Origin: Prostheceraeus crozeri
Taxonomy: Eukaryota > Platyhelminthes > Polycladida > Euryleptidae
Direction: 5' to 3'
Assembly (NCBI GenBank): GCA_907163375.1
Contig: CAJQUW010008625.1
Span: 1-64,000 of the forward strand
Length of the DNA: 64,000 nt
The notes under the pieces are model-generated. The model ran no database searches. It was not told the DNA's origin and saw only the letters and a list, made by a program, of their open reading frames with translations. Positions 42,259-52,979 of this stretch are shown piece after piece. Each line of letters begins with the position of its first letter. Within the stretch, counting starts at the first letter, position 1. A program made the position numbers and the translations under genes.

Positions 42259-44016
42259 GAAAAGAATTAAATTGATATCGTGAACATCATCATACCTGTG
42301 TACCTCAAAATTTCAGAAATCGTACAATCTTTCCGGGAAATTCGTGCAAAATACCCTTAAAAATTGTACAATTCAAAATTGTCTATAATTTCAATAAAAT
42401 TGTATATTCCCTGTAATTCCCTACTCCTTATGCAATCTTGTACTAAAAAAGCATAATAATCTGAAATAATAAAGATAAAAGCTTAAAACACCACACCCAT
42501 GTACAATGCAGAAAAGCGTAGTCCACTCCGAATTCCAAATAGGCCTACGTACACGTAGAGGCGTACGACTAATAATCAGAGAAAGATTTATAACAGCAAT
42601 AGCCTATGCAGTAATGAGATAGAAAAGCCTACTTAATAACGGATGAGACCTACATTCACTAGGCCTATTACACCTTTATAGACCTGTTCCACATTGGAAC
42701 TTGCCCATGTACGAGTATGTTCATGCATTATTCACCATAAATTTATGTCGAGTTGCAGATAACGACTAAACAGTTGCGAAACTTAAAGGCGACGGGTGAG
42801 TTCGGCTGGGGACCGGTCGCAAGCCTCACCAACAAGTACTTTCATTCCTAACAAATACGAGTTGTTAGGATCAGTATCACACCTTTGTATGGCCTGGCTT
42901 TCTGGCTTTTAATGTGGATAGGCCTATGCTGACGCCTCGGACGGCCACAACTTATGATTTCTGAGAAGCAACTGCATTGTTAAAATGTGTTTGACTGAAG
43001 CTCACACCTCAAGTATGTAATAAGAAAGTGACTTTATCGATAGCAAGAATTCCTAACGACAATCGAGCACACTAATTTCGAAAACTTCTTACAATTATAT
43101 AAAATCGATGAAAAATCGTACGATTGGCTGAAAAATCAAAAAAATCATCGAAAAATCGTGAAGTCGCACAATTTTCCGAAAAACCCCGAAAATTCGTACA
43201 ACTTCCGGGATATGATCACAAAGATTTAATTGACACAACACGTTTCGGCCAGCTCTCATTCACGTGCAACTCTGCAATCGATGCATGCGGCAGCACAGTG
43301 GAAACACAGAAGCAAGCAAGAACATGTTCAAGTATGTAATTGTTATTATGCAAGAGCTTTGTCATGTTTTAAGGATGTTTTCTAAAGTGATCGGCGCCTG
43401 TTATTACGTATCCTGGAAGCTTTGTCCATGAAAGTCTTATGAAGTCTTATTCCACCACCGTAATTATCTCTCGCTGTATTTATTTATTTATATGATCTCT
43501 TACTAATTTTTTTAGTAATTTTAATAGTATAATCATTAATTTTGTAAATTTGTATTACACCTTGCCTTGCAATTTTATGGTGCTTCAGCTTCAAGTCTAC
43601 CTTATACGATATTTGACATCATTATTTACAGCATTATGACCTTTTATGGTACTTCATCTTGAGCTTTGTGGGTATAATTTTTGATTTTTATGTTTACAGT
43701 ATTGATTTTGACTTTCTTGTAATACAGTATTATGACTTTTCTCTTTCAACGTCCGATTCAATAGTCGCTATTGCCCTCTCGCAATTAGTATTAATGTATT
43801 AATCTTGTTTTTGGTCTTTGACAGCTTGTAATCTTGCTTGCTTCTGAGTTTCCACTGTTATGTCGCATGCATCGATTCGTCAGCCTATGTTCACTTGTGC
43901 CAAATTGCATCGTTGTAACCTCAGTCCAGCGCTGCACCTGATGGAGAGATGACCGAAACATGTTGTGCCAATTAAATCTAGAATCAAATGTGTCCCTTCT
44001 TACTTATTACTTATAC
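42259..44016. other. no gene recognised
   Basis: Low-complexity and AT-rich stretches, e.g. short A/T runs around 43080-43160 repeating AAAAATCGTACGA-like words. No supported gene. Confidence 0.35.
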
Positions 44017-44454
44017 TTATGCGTTTAACGTCCGTTTTCTTCGACTTCGTAGGGTTGGACGATTCTTCCCAATGCTGTGGATCGCAGAGCGCCAGCGTTG
44101 ACGATCGTTGGCGTCATCCGGTTTGAGACCATTCTGCTTGAGATCAGCGGCAACAGAGTCACTCCATGTCTTCCGAGGTCGGCCTTTTCTTCTTCTTCTC
44201 TCTACTTTCCATGTCACAACTTGGCGGACGCAGTCTTCGGGCCCTTTTCGCACCACGTGGCCAAACCATCTGATTCTGTTTCGTACGATAACATCGGATA
44301 TTGCTTCGATGTTAAGCATATGCCTCAAGTCTTCACTTAGCTTCGTGCCACACATCCACCTTACCATGCGCATTTCCACCCTCTCCAGACGTTGTTGACT
44401 GTCTACTTTCAGAGCCCATGTTTCCCATGATACCCTTCCGGACACAGGCATCAT
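44017..44454 (-). pseudogene. RTE-like LINE 3' end (post-RT domain)
   Basis: The 145-residue frame shows QRLERVEMRMVRWMCGTKLSED, VRNRIRWFGHVVRKGPED and RRRKGRPRKTWSD, the C-terminal signature of RTE-type retrotransposons (RMVRWMCG...RWFGHV.R...GRPRKTW). No RT core remains upstream. It may belong to the same family as the fragment at 8691-9300, on the other strand. Confidence 0.8.
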
Positions 44455-44579
44455 ACACTCTTCCTTTCATGTGGAGGGACGGAGCACGTGAGGTAAGGAA
44501 CGGCATCAACGCCTTGAAGATTGCCCAGCCGCATCGAATTCTTCTATTGACAGCAGCATCTACTCCACCACCTGCCTCT

Positions 44580-44650
44580 AGTTCGTCGCCAAGATATTAT
44601 ATTATATTTATATTATTTTTATATATATTTATATATATATTCCTCCATAT
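44580..44650. repeat. TA-rich microsatellite-like tract
   Basis: ATATTATATTTATATTATT and (TA)n-like runs near 44593-44640. No function inferred. Confidence 0.6.
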
Positions 44651-45456
44651 TATTTATAAAATTTGTAAGGGATCAAACTTTTCCCGAAATATGATTAGTG
44701 GTAAATGAGAAGGGAAAGATGACAATGATTGAATGAAATGAAAGATAAAGAACTGCTCTGCACCACATCCGCCGTTTCTCACCATGAAATAAAATGTTTG
44801 GAATGAAAGTCTAGATAATGCCTAGGATAATGATGTTACATGCATAATGATATGAATTACATGAAGACATCAAACCCAGCATTAACTATCACATGCGAGA
44901 TTGAGGAGAGACATGGCATGCATAAAAAAGTTGCATTGATAATTTCATTTCAATATTTTCTTATCATTAATTTTCTCTTATTTAGCGTTCTAAGGTAAAC
45001 ATTTTCTTTTAATAAATGGTCAATTCCACGCGACTGTCAACATTTAGGTATAAAATAATTTGCAATTGATTGATTGCAAACACACTTTTTTCACATCAAA
45101 ATTTGCCCAAAAGTACGAATATGATGTTGAATTTCACTTTTGAAGTCGATTTGTGGCTGAAATTTTCATTCAAAATTCATTTTTTCAATTTTGCATTGTT
45201 TTTCACATGAATTTCAACAAGAATTTTCAGACAAGAGACTTAGATATCTTTGTTTCCAGCTGATGTACTTTTAAAACAAATCAAGATTGATAGATCTTTC
45301 TATTCATTCTATCATTATTATTTACTGAGAAATTATTTATTATGCAACAAATGTAGAAAAATGTGACGTTATTTCGCTTCAGAACGATTCTTTAATCTGC
45401 AGGACTATCTATCGAGGCGAATGTGGTAGAATCGCATTACCTTAGCTACCGTCGTT
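44651..45456. other. no gene recognised
   Basis: AT-rich spacer before the satellite array. Confidence 0.35.
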
Positions 45457-48400
45457 CATAGTCCGGCAGCCAGCGCGAGTTTGTGCAGGGAACGATGCCG
45501 GGAATGAGACTTTCACAGAATGATGTACACCTCATAGTCCGGCAGCCAGCACGAGTTTCTGCAGGGAACGAGGCCGAAAATGAGACTTTCACAGAATGAT
45601 GTACACCTCATAGTCCGGCAGCCAGCACGAGTTTGTGCAGGGAACGAGGCCGAAAATGAGACTTTCACAGAATGATGTACACCTCATAGTCCGGCAGCCA
45701 GCACGAGTTTCTGCAGGGAACGATGCCGACAATGAGACTTTCACAGAATGATGTACACCTCATAGTCCGGCAGCCAGAACGAGTTTGTGCAGGGAACGAG
45801 GCCGAAAATGAGACTTTCACAGAATGATGTACACCTCATAGTCCGGCAGCCAGCACGAGTTTCTGCAGGGAACGATGCCGACAATGAGACTTTCACAGAA
45901 TGATGTACACCTCATAGTCCGGCAGCCAGCACGAGTTTGTGCAGGGAACGAGGCCGAAAATGAGACTTTCACAGAATGATGTACACCTCATAGTCCGGCA
46001 GCCAGCACGAGTTTCTGCCGGGAACGATGCCGACAATGAGACTTTCACAGAATGATGTACACCTCATAGTCCGGCAGCCAGCACGAGTTTGTGCAGGGAA
46101 CGAGGCCGAAAATGAGACTTTCACAGAATGATGTACACCTCATAGTCCGGCAGCCAGAACGAGTTTCTTCAGGGAACGATGCCGACAATGAGACTTTCAC
46201 AGAATGATGTACACCTCATAGTCCGGCAGCCAGAACGAGTTTGTGCAGGGAACGAGGCCGAAAATGAGACTTTCACAGAATGATGTACACCTCATAGTCC
46301 GGCAGCCAGCACGAGTTTCTGCAGGGAACGATGCCGACAATGAGACTTTCACAGAATGATGTACACCTCATAGTCCGGCAGCCAGCACGAGTTTCTGCAG
46401 GGAACGATGCCGACAATGAGACTTTCACAGAATGATGTACACCTCATAGTCCGGCAGCCAGCACGAGTTTCTGCAGGGAACGATGCCGAAAATGAGACTT
46501 TCACAGAATGATGTACACCTCATAGTCCGGCAGCCAGAACGAGTTTGTGCAGGGAACGAGGCCGAAAATGAGACTTTCACAGAATGATGTACACCTCATA
46601 GTCCGGCAGCCAGCACGAGTTTCTGCAGGGAACGAGGCCGAAAATGAGACTTTCACAGAATGATGTACACCTCATAGTCCGGCAGCCAGCACGAGTTTGT
46701 GCAGGGAACGAGGCCGAAAATGAGACTTTCACAGAATGATGTACACCTCATAGTCCGGCAGCCAGCACGAGTTTCTGCAGGGAACGATGCCCCGGACAAT
46801 GAGACTTTCACAGAATGATGTTTACACCTCATAGTCCGGCAGCCAGAACGAGTTTTGTGCAGGGAAACGAGGCCGAAAATGAGACTTTCACAGAATGATG
46901 TACACCCCCCTCCCCCACCCCACATATAGTCCGGCAGCCAGCACTAAGTTTCTGCATGGGGAACGATTCCAGACAATGAGACTTTCACAGAATGATGTAC
47001 ACCTCATAGTCCCGGCAGCCAGAACGAGTTTGTGCAGGAACGAGGCCGAAAATGAGACTTTCACAGAATGATGTGAACCTCATAGTCCGGCAGCCAGAAC
47101 GAGTTTCTTCAGGGGACGATGCCGAAAATGAGACTTTCACAGAATGATGTACACCTCATAGTCCGGCAGCCAGCACGAGTTTCTGCAGGGAACGAGGCTG
47201 AAAATGAGACTTTCACAGAATGATGTACACCTCATAGTCCGGCAGCCAGCACGAGTTTGTGCAGTGAACGAGGATGAAAATGAGACGTTCACAGAATGAT
47301 GTGCAGCTCACAGTCCGGCAGCCAGCACGAGTTTGTGCAGGGAACGAGGCCGACAATGAGACTTTCACAGAATGATGTCCACCTCATAGTCCGGCAGCCA
47401 GCACGAGTTTGTGCAGGGAACGAGGCCGAAAATGAGACTTTCACAGACTGTTGTACACCTCATAGTCCGGCAGCCAGAACGAGTTTCTTCAGGGGACGAG
47501 GCCGAAAATGAGACTTTCACAGAATGATGTACACCTCATAGTCCGGCAGCCAGCACGAGTTTCTGCAGGGAACGATGCCCGACAATGAGACTTTCACAGA
47601 ATGATGTACATATCCTCATAGTATCGGCAGCCAGAACGAGTTTGTGCAGGAACGGGGGGCAGGCCGAAAATGAGACATTTCACAGAATGATGTACAACCT
47701 CATAGTCCGGCAGCCAGCACGAGTTTCTGCAGGGAACGAGCGCGAAAATGAGACTTTTCACACAGAATGATGTACACCTCATAGTCCGGCAGCCAGAGAA
47801 CGAGTTTCTTCAGGAACGATGCCCGAAAATGAGACTTTCACAGAATGATGTACACCTCATAGTCCCGGCAGCCAGCACGAGTTTGTGCAGGGAACGAGGG
47901 CCAGAAAATGAGACTTTCACAGAATGATGGTACACCTCATAGTCCGGCAGCCAGCACGAGTTTCTTGCAGGGAACGGATGCCGACAATGAGACTTTCACA
48001 GAATGATGTACACCTCATAGTCCGGCAGCCATAAACGAGTTTGTGCAGAGGAACGAGGCCGAAAATGAGACTTTAAACAGGAATGATGTACACCTCATAG
48101 TCCGGCAGCCAGCACGAGTTTCTGCTTGGGGAACGAAGGCCGACAATGAGACTTTTCACAGAATGATTGATACACCTCATAGTCCGGCAGCCAGAACGAG
48201 TTTGTTGCAGGGAACGAGGGCCGAAAATGAGACTTTCCACAGAATAATGTACACCTCATAGTCCGGCAGCCAGCACGAGTTTCTGCAGGGAACGAGGCCG
48301 ACAATGAGACTTTCACAGAATGATGTACACCTCATAGTCCGGCAGCCAGCACGAGTTTCTGCAGGGAACGATTCCGACAATGAGACTTTCACAGAGTGAT

Positions 48401-48559
48401 GTACACCTCATAGTCCGGCAGCCAGAACGAGTTTGTGCAGGGAACGAGGCCGAAAATGAGACTTTCACAGAATGATGTACACCTCATAGTCCGGCAGCCA
48501 GCACGAGTTTCTGCAGGGAACGAGGCCGAAAATGAGACTTTCACAGAATGATGTACACC
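45457..48559. repeat. 76-bp satellite array (about 40 units)
   Basis: Unit starts such as CATAGTCCGGCAGCCAGCAC recur every 76 bases (45457, 45533, 45609, 45685...). Two variants alternate over much of 45609-46368: one with TTTGTGCAG and GAGGCCGAAAATG, the other with TTTCTGCAG and GATGCCGACAATG, giving a 152-bp higher-order unit. As 76 is not a multiple of three, long coding is excluded. From about 46780 to 48290 the units carry many scattered one- to few-base indels that the flanking units lack. Confidence 0.97.
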
Positions 48560-49155
48560 CTATGCCTACTACGAATCGGCACGTCTGCCGAGGTCTAGTC
48601 AGTTCCTCTTCTTGTCAGACAATATCAAAAACACATGCAAATCCAATGGGACGCACATCACAGTTTTTAGATAAAATGAATTTTTTTGCATGTTTTCTCT
48701 GATCAAACGACACGTACTAAGCCCAGAGTCATAATTTTTGACATGAAGTGTCTTCAAGTCATTTCCTATTATGTGCATGTGCTATTATCATGCTAATCGG
48801 CAATGCATGTGAGAATGTGATTGAATGTGGATAAAGTTGCTCAAAATGTTTCTGTTTGCCGACATTAAGAGGCTCGCCAAAATTAAATGCGTTTAGCTAT
48901 ATAGACAGAGGCGCATGAAAATGAAAGAAAATGACCTGAAGACATTCCATGCCAAAAATCATGACTCTGGGCTTAGTACTTTTCGTTTAATCATAGAAAA
49001 CATACGAAATTTCATTTTAGCCAAAAACTGCAATCTGCGTCCCATTGGATTTCCACGTGTTTTTCTTTGATCCTGTCTGACAAGAAGAGGAACTCACTAG
49101 AACTCAGCAGACATGCCGATTCGTGGTAGGCATAGGGTGTACATCATTCTGTGAA
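48537..49155. repeat. long inverted repeat at the end of the satellite
   Basis: Arms of about 225 bases (48537-48765 and 48925-49155) face each other across about 150 bases. Both contain TACGAATCGGCA, TGTCAGACA, CCAATGGGACGCA-type and AGCCCAGAGTCAT words or their complements. The right arm ends with the complement of the satellite words TTCACAGAATGATGTACAC. A diverged third copy of one arm lies at 50869-51010. Confidence 0.85.
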
Positions 49156-49545
49156 CAACTCTGAAATCAATTTTCACTCGCGTGATAGATGCTCTATGAA
49201 ATGTAACGTTATTACGTTTCAAGCGACATAACGTTACATTGAAACGTACTAACGTTACACAAAATATTTATGATCATTATAAACAACAATCTAAAGAGGA
49301 ACGTCGCGACATAAGATGTGATAAATTTCAAATCATACCGTGAGCTTGCTTTCAATAGAGGGCCTATCTAAAAGGATAATTGAAATTTCGATGCGCTATG
49401 ATGCTGCATCGCACGCAAATTCTAAATTTCAGTACTTATTTTCTACTACACTGGTACCTGTAGAATAGGTTGGCATCAATTTTCCGGGTAAGATAAAAAG
49501 GGACTAAAATGTATCTACACGTTTAATGCATGCACTCTAAAGGTA

Positions 49546-49880
49546 AGCCTACCATCGCACAGCTATTCAAATATCTATGATAACAATGTAACTCATCAGT
49601 ACACTACATGAATGATAACTGCGTTGACGAGCTATGCCCGCCATCTCACAGCTATTCAAATATCTATGATGGCAATATAACTCATCAGTACACCACAGTG
49701 ATATCTCCGCTGACGAACTACGCCCGCCATCGCATTCAAATGTCTATGATGACAATGTAGCTCATCAGCACACTGCGTTGACGAGCTATGCCCGCCATCT
49801 CACAGCTATTCAAATTTCTATGGAGGCAAATTATCGCATCAGCACACTACTATGAATGGTAACTGAGCTGACGAGATATG
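49546..49880. repeat. about 105-bp tandem repeat (3-4 diverged units)
   Basis: Units contain CGCCATC-CACAGCTATTCAA, TCTATGATG-CAAT, CTCATCAG-ACAC and TGACGA-CTA-GCCCGCCAT in fixed order. Units differ by small indels. Confidence 0.8.
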
Positions 49881-50316
49881 ACTGTTTTATATCAAATCAA
49901 ATTTACCAAAGCGCAGCGGGCCGGTTAAATTGAATACATGCAAAATCAATGTTCTTTGACTGCGAATTCGTTTCTCACCAATTCACACAATCTCACACAA
50001 TCTGCTTGAGTTCAAGAAGCTCTGCGACGCCCGGCTTCGATATAATCAAAGTATGATGATGCTGTGTAACAACCATCTAGCGCACTACACAAGTCACATG
50101 TTCTTGCTGTATGATGTGTTATTGAAAACATTGTGCAAGACAAATGCGTCACACTGTGTGCTCCAAAAACACGTCATCACGGCGTTCCTCAAAAAAAAAT
50201 TAAACCATGAAATGCACTTCACTTCACTTCAGAGGTTATGTTAATTAGTGTAATGAGACCAGTGATACAACATGCGACAAATATATATTCAATACGCATT
50301 CAGGAAATGTACTCAC

Positions 50317-50463
50317 AATCGCACGCAGGTATATTCGAATATCAAGGAGAACACATGGTTGATCCATTTTTGCACGCATCAATAAATACGCAGAAACAAG
50401 CAAAATACTGACAGCTATGCCCAGACAAAATAGTATGTTCCTCCATCTCAGTTGGAGCTTCAT
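50317..50463 (-). CDS. signal-anchor exon, probable exon 1 of the DIPK1-like gene
   Basis: An open 49-codon exon from an ATG at 50463 to a strong donor (GCGATT/GTGAGT). It encodes a short basic N-terminus (MKLQLRWRN) and one hydrophobic segment, ILFCLGIAVSILLVSAYLLM, i.e. a type II signal anchor as in DIPK1/FAM69 proteins. Then come a Cys and a segment ending YLRAI. It ends in phase 0, as exon 2 at 7064 begins. Joined, the three exons give 49+209+175 = 433 residues, close to the roughly 420-430 of vertebrate DIPK1 members. The alternative is that this belongs to an unrelated membrane protein. Confidence 0.5.
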
Positions 50464-50868
50464 CCAGCCGTTTTGAATTCTCTGAAATGTAAGGCACTGA
50501 TTATCCTTTATGCAAGTAGCACCCAGAAGATTTTCACATCTCAGGTCAGATTTCTATGACATTTTTTTACATTTTCACTGATCGAAATATCTTCGTAAAA
50601 TGTAGTCCTAGGATAGTCAAAAGTTTGACACGCCTTGAACATTTAATGTCTGCCGGTGGGAACGCACCACCTGTCCTGTTAAGGGCAAACCTTAAGTCTT
50701 ATTAAATATAAGTTTATTAAAATTATGAAACATTTAGACGTCGTTATGGGAATGTCCCAGCTTTAATTCCAACTAAGTTTTGTCAGCTAGACACCCAGTA
50801 ATTGAGAGGAAATCCCACTTTATTGTACTACTCGCTAGGGTCACATGTATTCAAGTTCTGGAATTCTG
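50464..50868. other. upstream flank of the signal-anchor exon
   Basis: Would hold the promoter and 5' leader if the exon assignment is right. No clear TATA or initiator element identified. Confidence 0.3.
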
Positions 50869-51010
50869 ATGTACACCCCATACTTACTACGAATCTACGC
50901 GTCTGCAGAGTTTTACTTGGTTACTCTTATTGTCAGACACGATAAAAGAAAAACACATGTGAATCCAATGGGACGCAAATTATAGCGTTTGGTAAAAATG
51001 AAATTTTCAA
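50869..51010. repeat. third copy of the satellite-associated repeat arm
   Basis: GATGTACACCC-ATAC-TACTACGAATC..., CTTATTGTCAGACA and AATCCAATGGGACGCA follow the same order as 48547-48680 with about 20 percent difference by eye. It shows the satellite edge is part of a dispersed family. Confidence 0.75.
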
Positions 51011-52137
51011 TGTTTTCATCTCAAATAATCCTTTGGCAGTAAAAGACCATTTTATTACTGATCATCGGGGGAATACAATTCAGATCGAATGGGAAATTCA
51101 CATCGTAACTTACAGTGTTATTTGAAAAGAAGGAATCTGGAAAGCATGTGCATAAAATGTGCCTGCCGGTAGTGATGCGATCAACAGACAAGAAATCGTT
51201 TCTCTAACGTGATATTTGAGTTCTACCTCTTCATGCTACTTTTATTGTTAGTACGAGTAGTTAAGTTATTTTATGCATCTTTATTGCATGCATTGTTACT
51301 TCTATAGAACGCTCCCTTGATTTATATATCGATTTATGTGAGCTACGTTAAAAGTGTAATACACTGCACATTGCAAGTTGGTCTGTCATTCGTGCATGAT
51401 TACGCCGTCAAGGCGAAACGTAGTACCGAATTAATATTACATAAACGTAGGCTAGTGTCCGAAGACGTTCTTCAAACTCTATTAAAGGATATAGGCAGTT
51501 CCATTTGATACGAACGTAGTTTTCGTCAACTTTTGGAATTCATTTAATCAGAAATATATGTTGCCATCACTTGCATCCTTAACTGGCATGTACATCAATA
51601 AAGGACCGAAGACAGCTTGTGATTTTGCCTTTCAGACATTTCTAACTAATCCTCGTTCATACTTGTATTTAGGTACATGTGTTTGCTTGTTACGAACATA
51701 CGCCATTTGGACAAGGAAAAAATTGACAATTCGAAATTTGCATTTTCTATCAAACCAAAAACGTCAGTGCGAAAATTCTTGTTCTCCACAAACAGCAACT
51801 TACCCGGGAACTCAAAAATAGCGAACACCAGAATTCATCAAACAGAAATACTCATATATTGATTTTGAAGCTTTGTTACGAACGTACGGAACGTTTCGTT
51901 ACGAACGTACGAATTTGTCCATGTATTTTCATCACAGTATTACATGCTCTATGACAAACATCAGGACTTTGTAGTCTTCTGCGCCTCGTTGCGCTTCGTT
52001 TCTCATCTTTTACAACGAAAAAAATGACAATCCGCACAACGATGTGCTTTTGTCAGTACAGTACTATGTTCATTCCATTTATCATCAGCGGTATGGTTAA
52101 TTCTTTGAAGTTTTTATACGTCAAATTAGGATTATCT
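51011..52137. other. no gene recognised
   Basis: Several short frames, none with a known motif or coherent splice signals. Confidence 0.35.
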
Positions 52138-52531
52138 AATGAGAATGACAGCGGTTAAGTCAATAAACGACCCTTGATCCCCCGACCTCACTCGCCCGAC
52201 CTTGGAGTTGAACCGAAGTCCGCGGTGGAGACGAGCTCGCACTTTCTTCATTAGGCTACTCTGTTAAAGAACTCTTAATGATCACAAGCTTCTTTATTCA
52301 TCAAGAGAAATTAATCCCCCTGCACAACAGAACAAACGATGATAACGATGCAAGTAATGAATAGCGACATATGATCAGACACATGCAGAAATGAGGTACA
52401 TGGATGAGGTGAATACGTGCAAACATACAGACACAACAGCACAACACACTCTAGCGGATGAAGTGTTCAGTGTGTTAGTGAATCAAGGGTTTAGTGTCTT
52501 TTATTGACTTGATCGCTGTCATTCTCATTAA
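52138..52531. mobile_element. foldback element carrying a tRNA-like SINE head
   Basis: The left arm (TAATGAGAATGACAGCG then AAGTCAATAAA) is mirrored at 52485-52531. Inside, 52180-52260 on the minus strand has the same A-box/B-box arrangement (TAGCCTAATGAAG, GGTTCAACTCC) as the SINE near 8 kb. Confidence 0.7.
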
Positions 52532-52536
52532 ATATT

Positions 52537-52896
52537 CTATACTACGACAGACCCTTGTTGTAGATTTGGGTAATGTAAAAAACAGAGTATAGAGTCTAAA
52601 ATATCTGTATGTTTAGAAAGCACGTCACAGTCAAATAGAAAATCCTTCTCTTTGATCCATGATTTGTTGCTCATGACAGAGCGAAAAGTTTTGTCCTGAT
52701 TCTGTAAACGATCTTCGTGGGAAGGAAATACGAATACATTGAGGCATGTTGATTTTGAGTATTTCAAACACATCTGCACGGATTCAGGAGAAGACAAGAC
52801 CATTGCTATGAAAAGTCTGCAGGGACCGGTGGATGGAGATAATTTTACTCCAACAAGCTGCCTGCACGAGGATTCGGACCATTTTCTGACCAGCAT
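52537..52896 (-). CDS. unidentified open exon
   Basis: A 119-codon minus-strand frame with protein-like composition (e.g. VFPSHEDRLQNQDKTF and KEKDFLFDCDVLSKHTDILD) ending at a stop at 52537. An acceptor-like CACTAATAG lies just before it and a donor GAGGAAG/GTGAGT lies upstream at 53646, so it may be a terminal exon. The frame does not match a family I recognise. The upstream partner exon is ambiguous: two different frames are possible at about 53646-53720. Confidence 0.35.
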   Translation of the reverse strand: MLVRKWSESSCRQLVGVKLSPSTGPCRLFIAMVLSSPESVQMCLKYSKSTCLNVFVFPSHEDRLQNQDKTFRSVMSNKSWIKEKDFLFDCDVLSKHTDILDSILCFLHYPNLQQGSVVV

Positions 52897-52979
52897 CTAT
52901 TAGTGCACCACATAAAATTGGTGGAACATGAAAAATCTCTCTCTATATCCATCACTGCATTCAAATTATGATCTGAATG

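Larger units (their letters stand above)
7065..50316 (-). other. inferred intron 1 of the DIPK1-like gene (about 43 kb)
   Basis: The donor GTGAGT lies just below 50317 and the acceptor at 7066-7065; both junctions are phase 0. The interval contains a caspase-like gene on the opposite strand, the whole adintovirus-like element and most of the repeats described here. The link to exon 1 is inferred from phase, the Cys/hydrophobic pattern and total protein length. Transcript data would be decisive. Confidence 0.45.

Noticed and set aside
46653-48392. Several short open frames across the satellite
   Set aside because: The 76-bp unit is not a multiple of three, and the frames arise from repeat-driven absence of stops.
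45457-48559. Regular 76-bp spacing resembling a CRISPR array
   Set aside because: There are no unique spacers; whole units repeat, in a eukaryotic context. It is a satellite.
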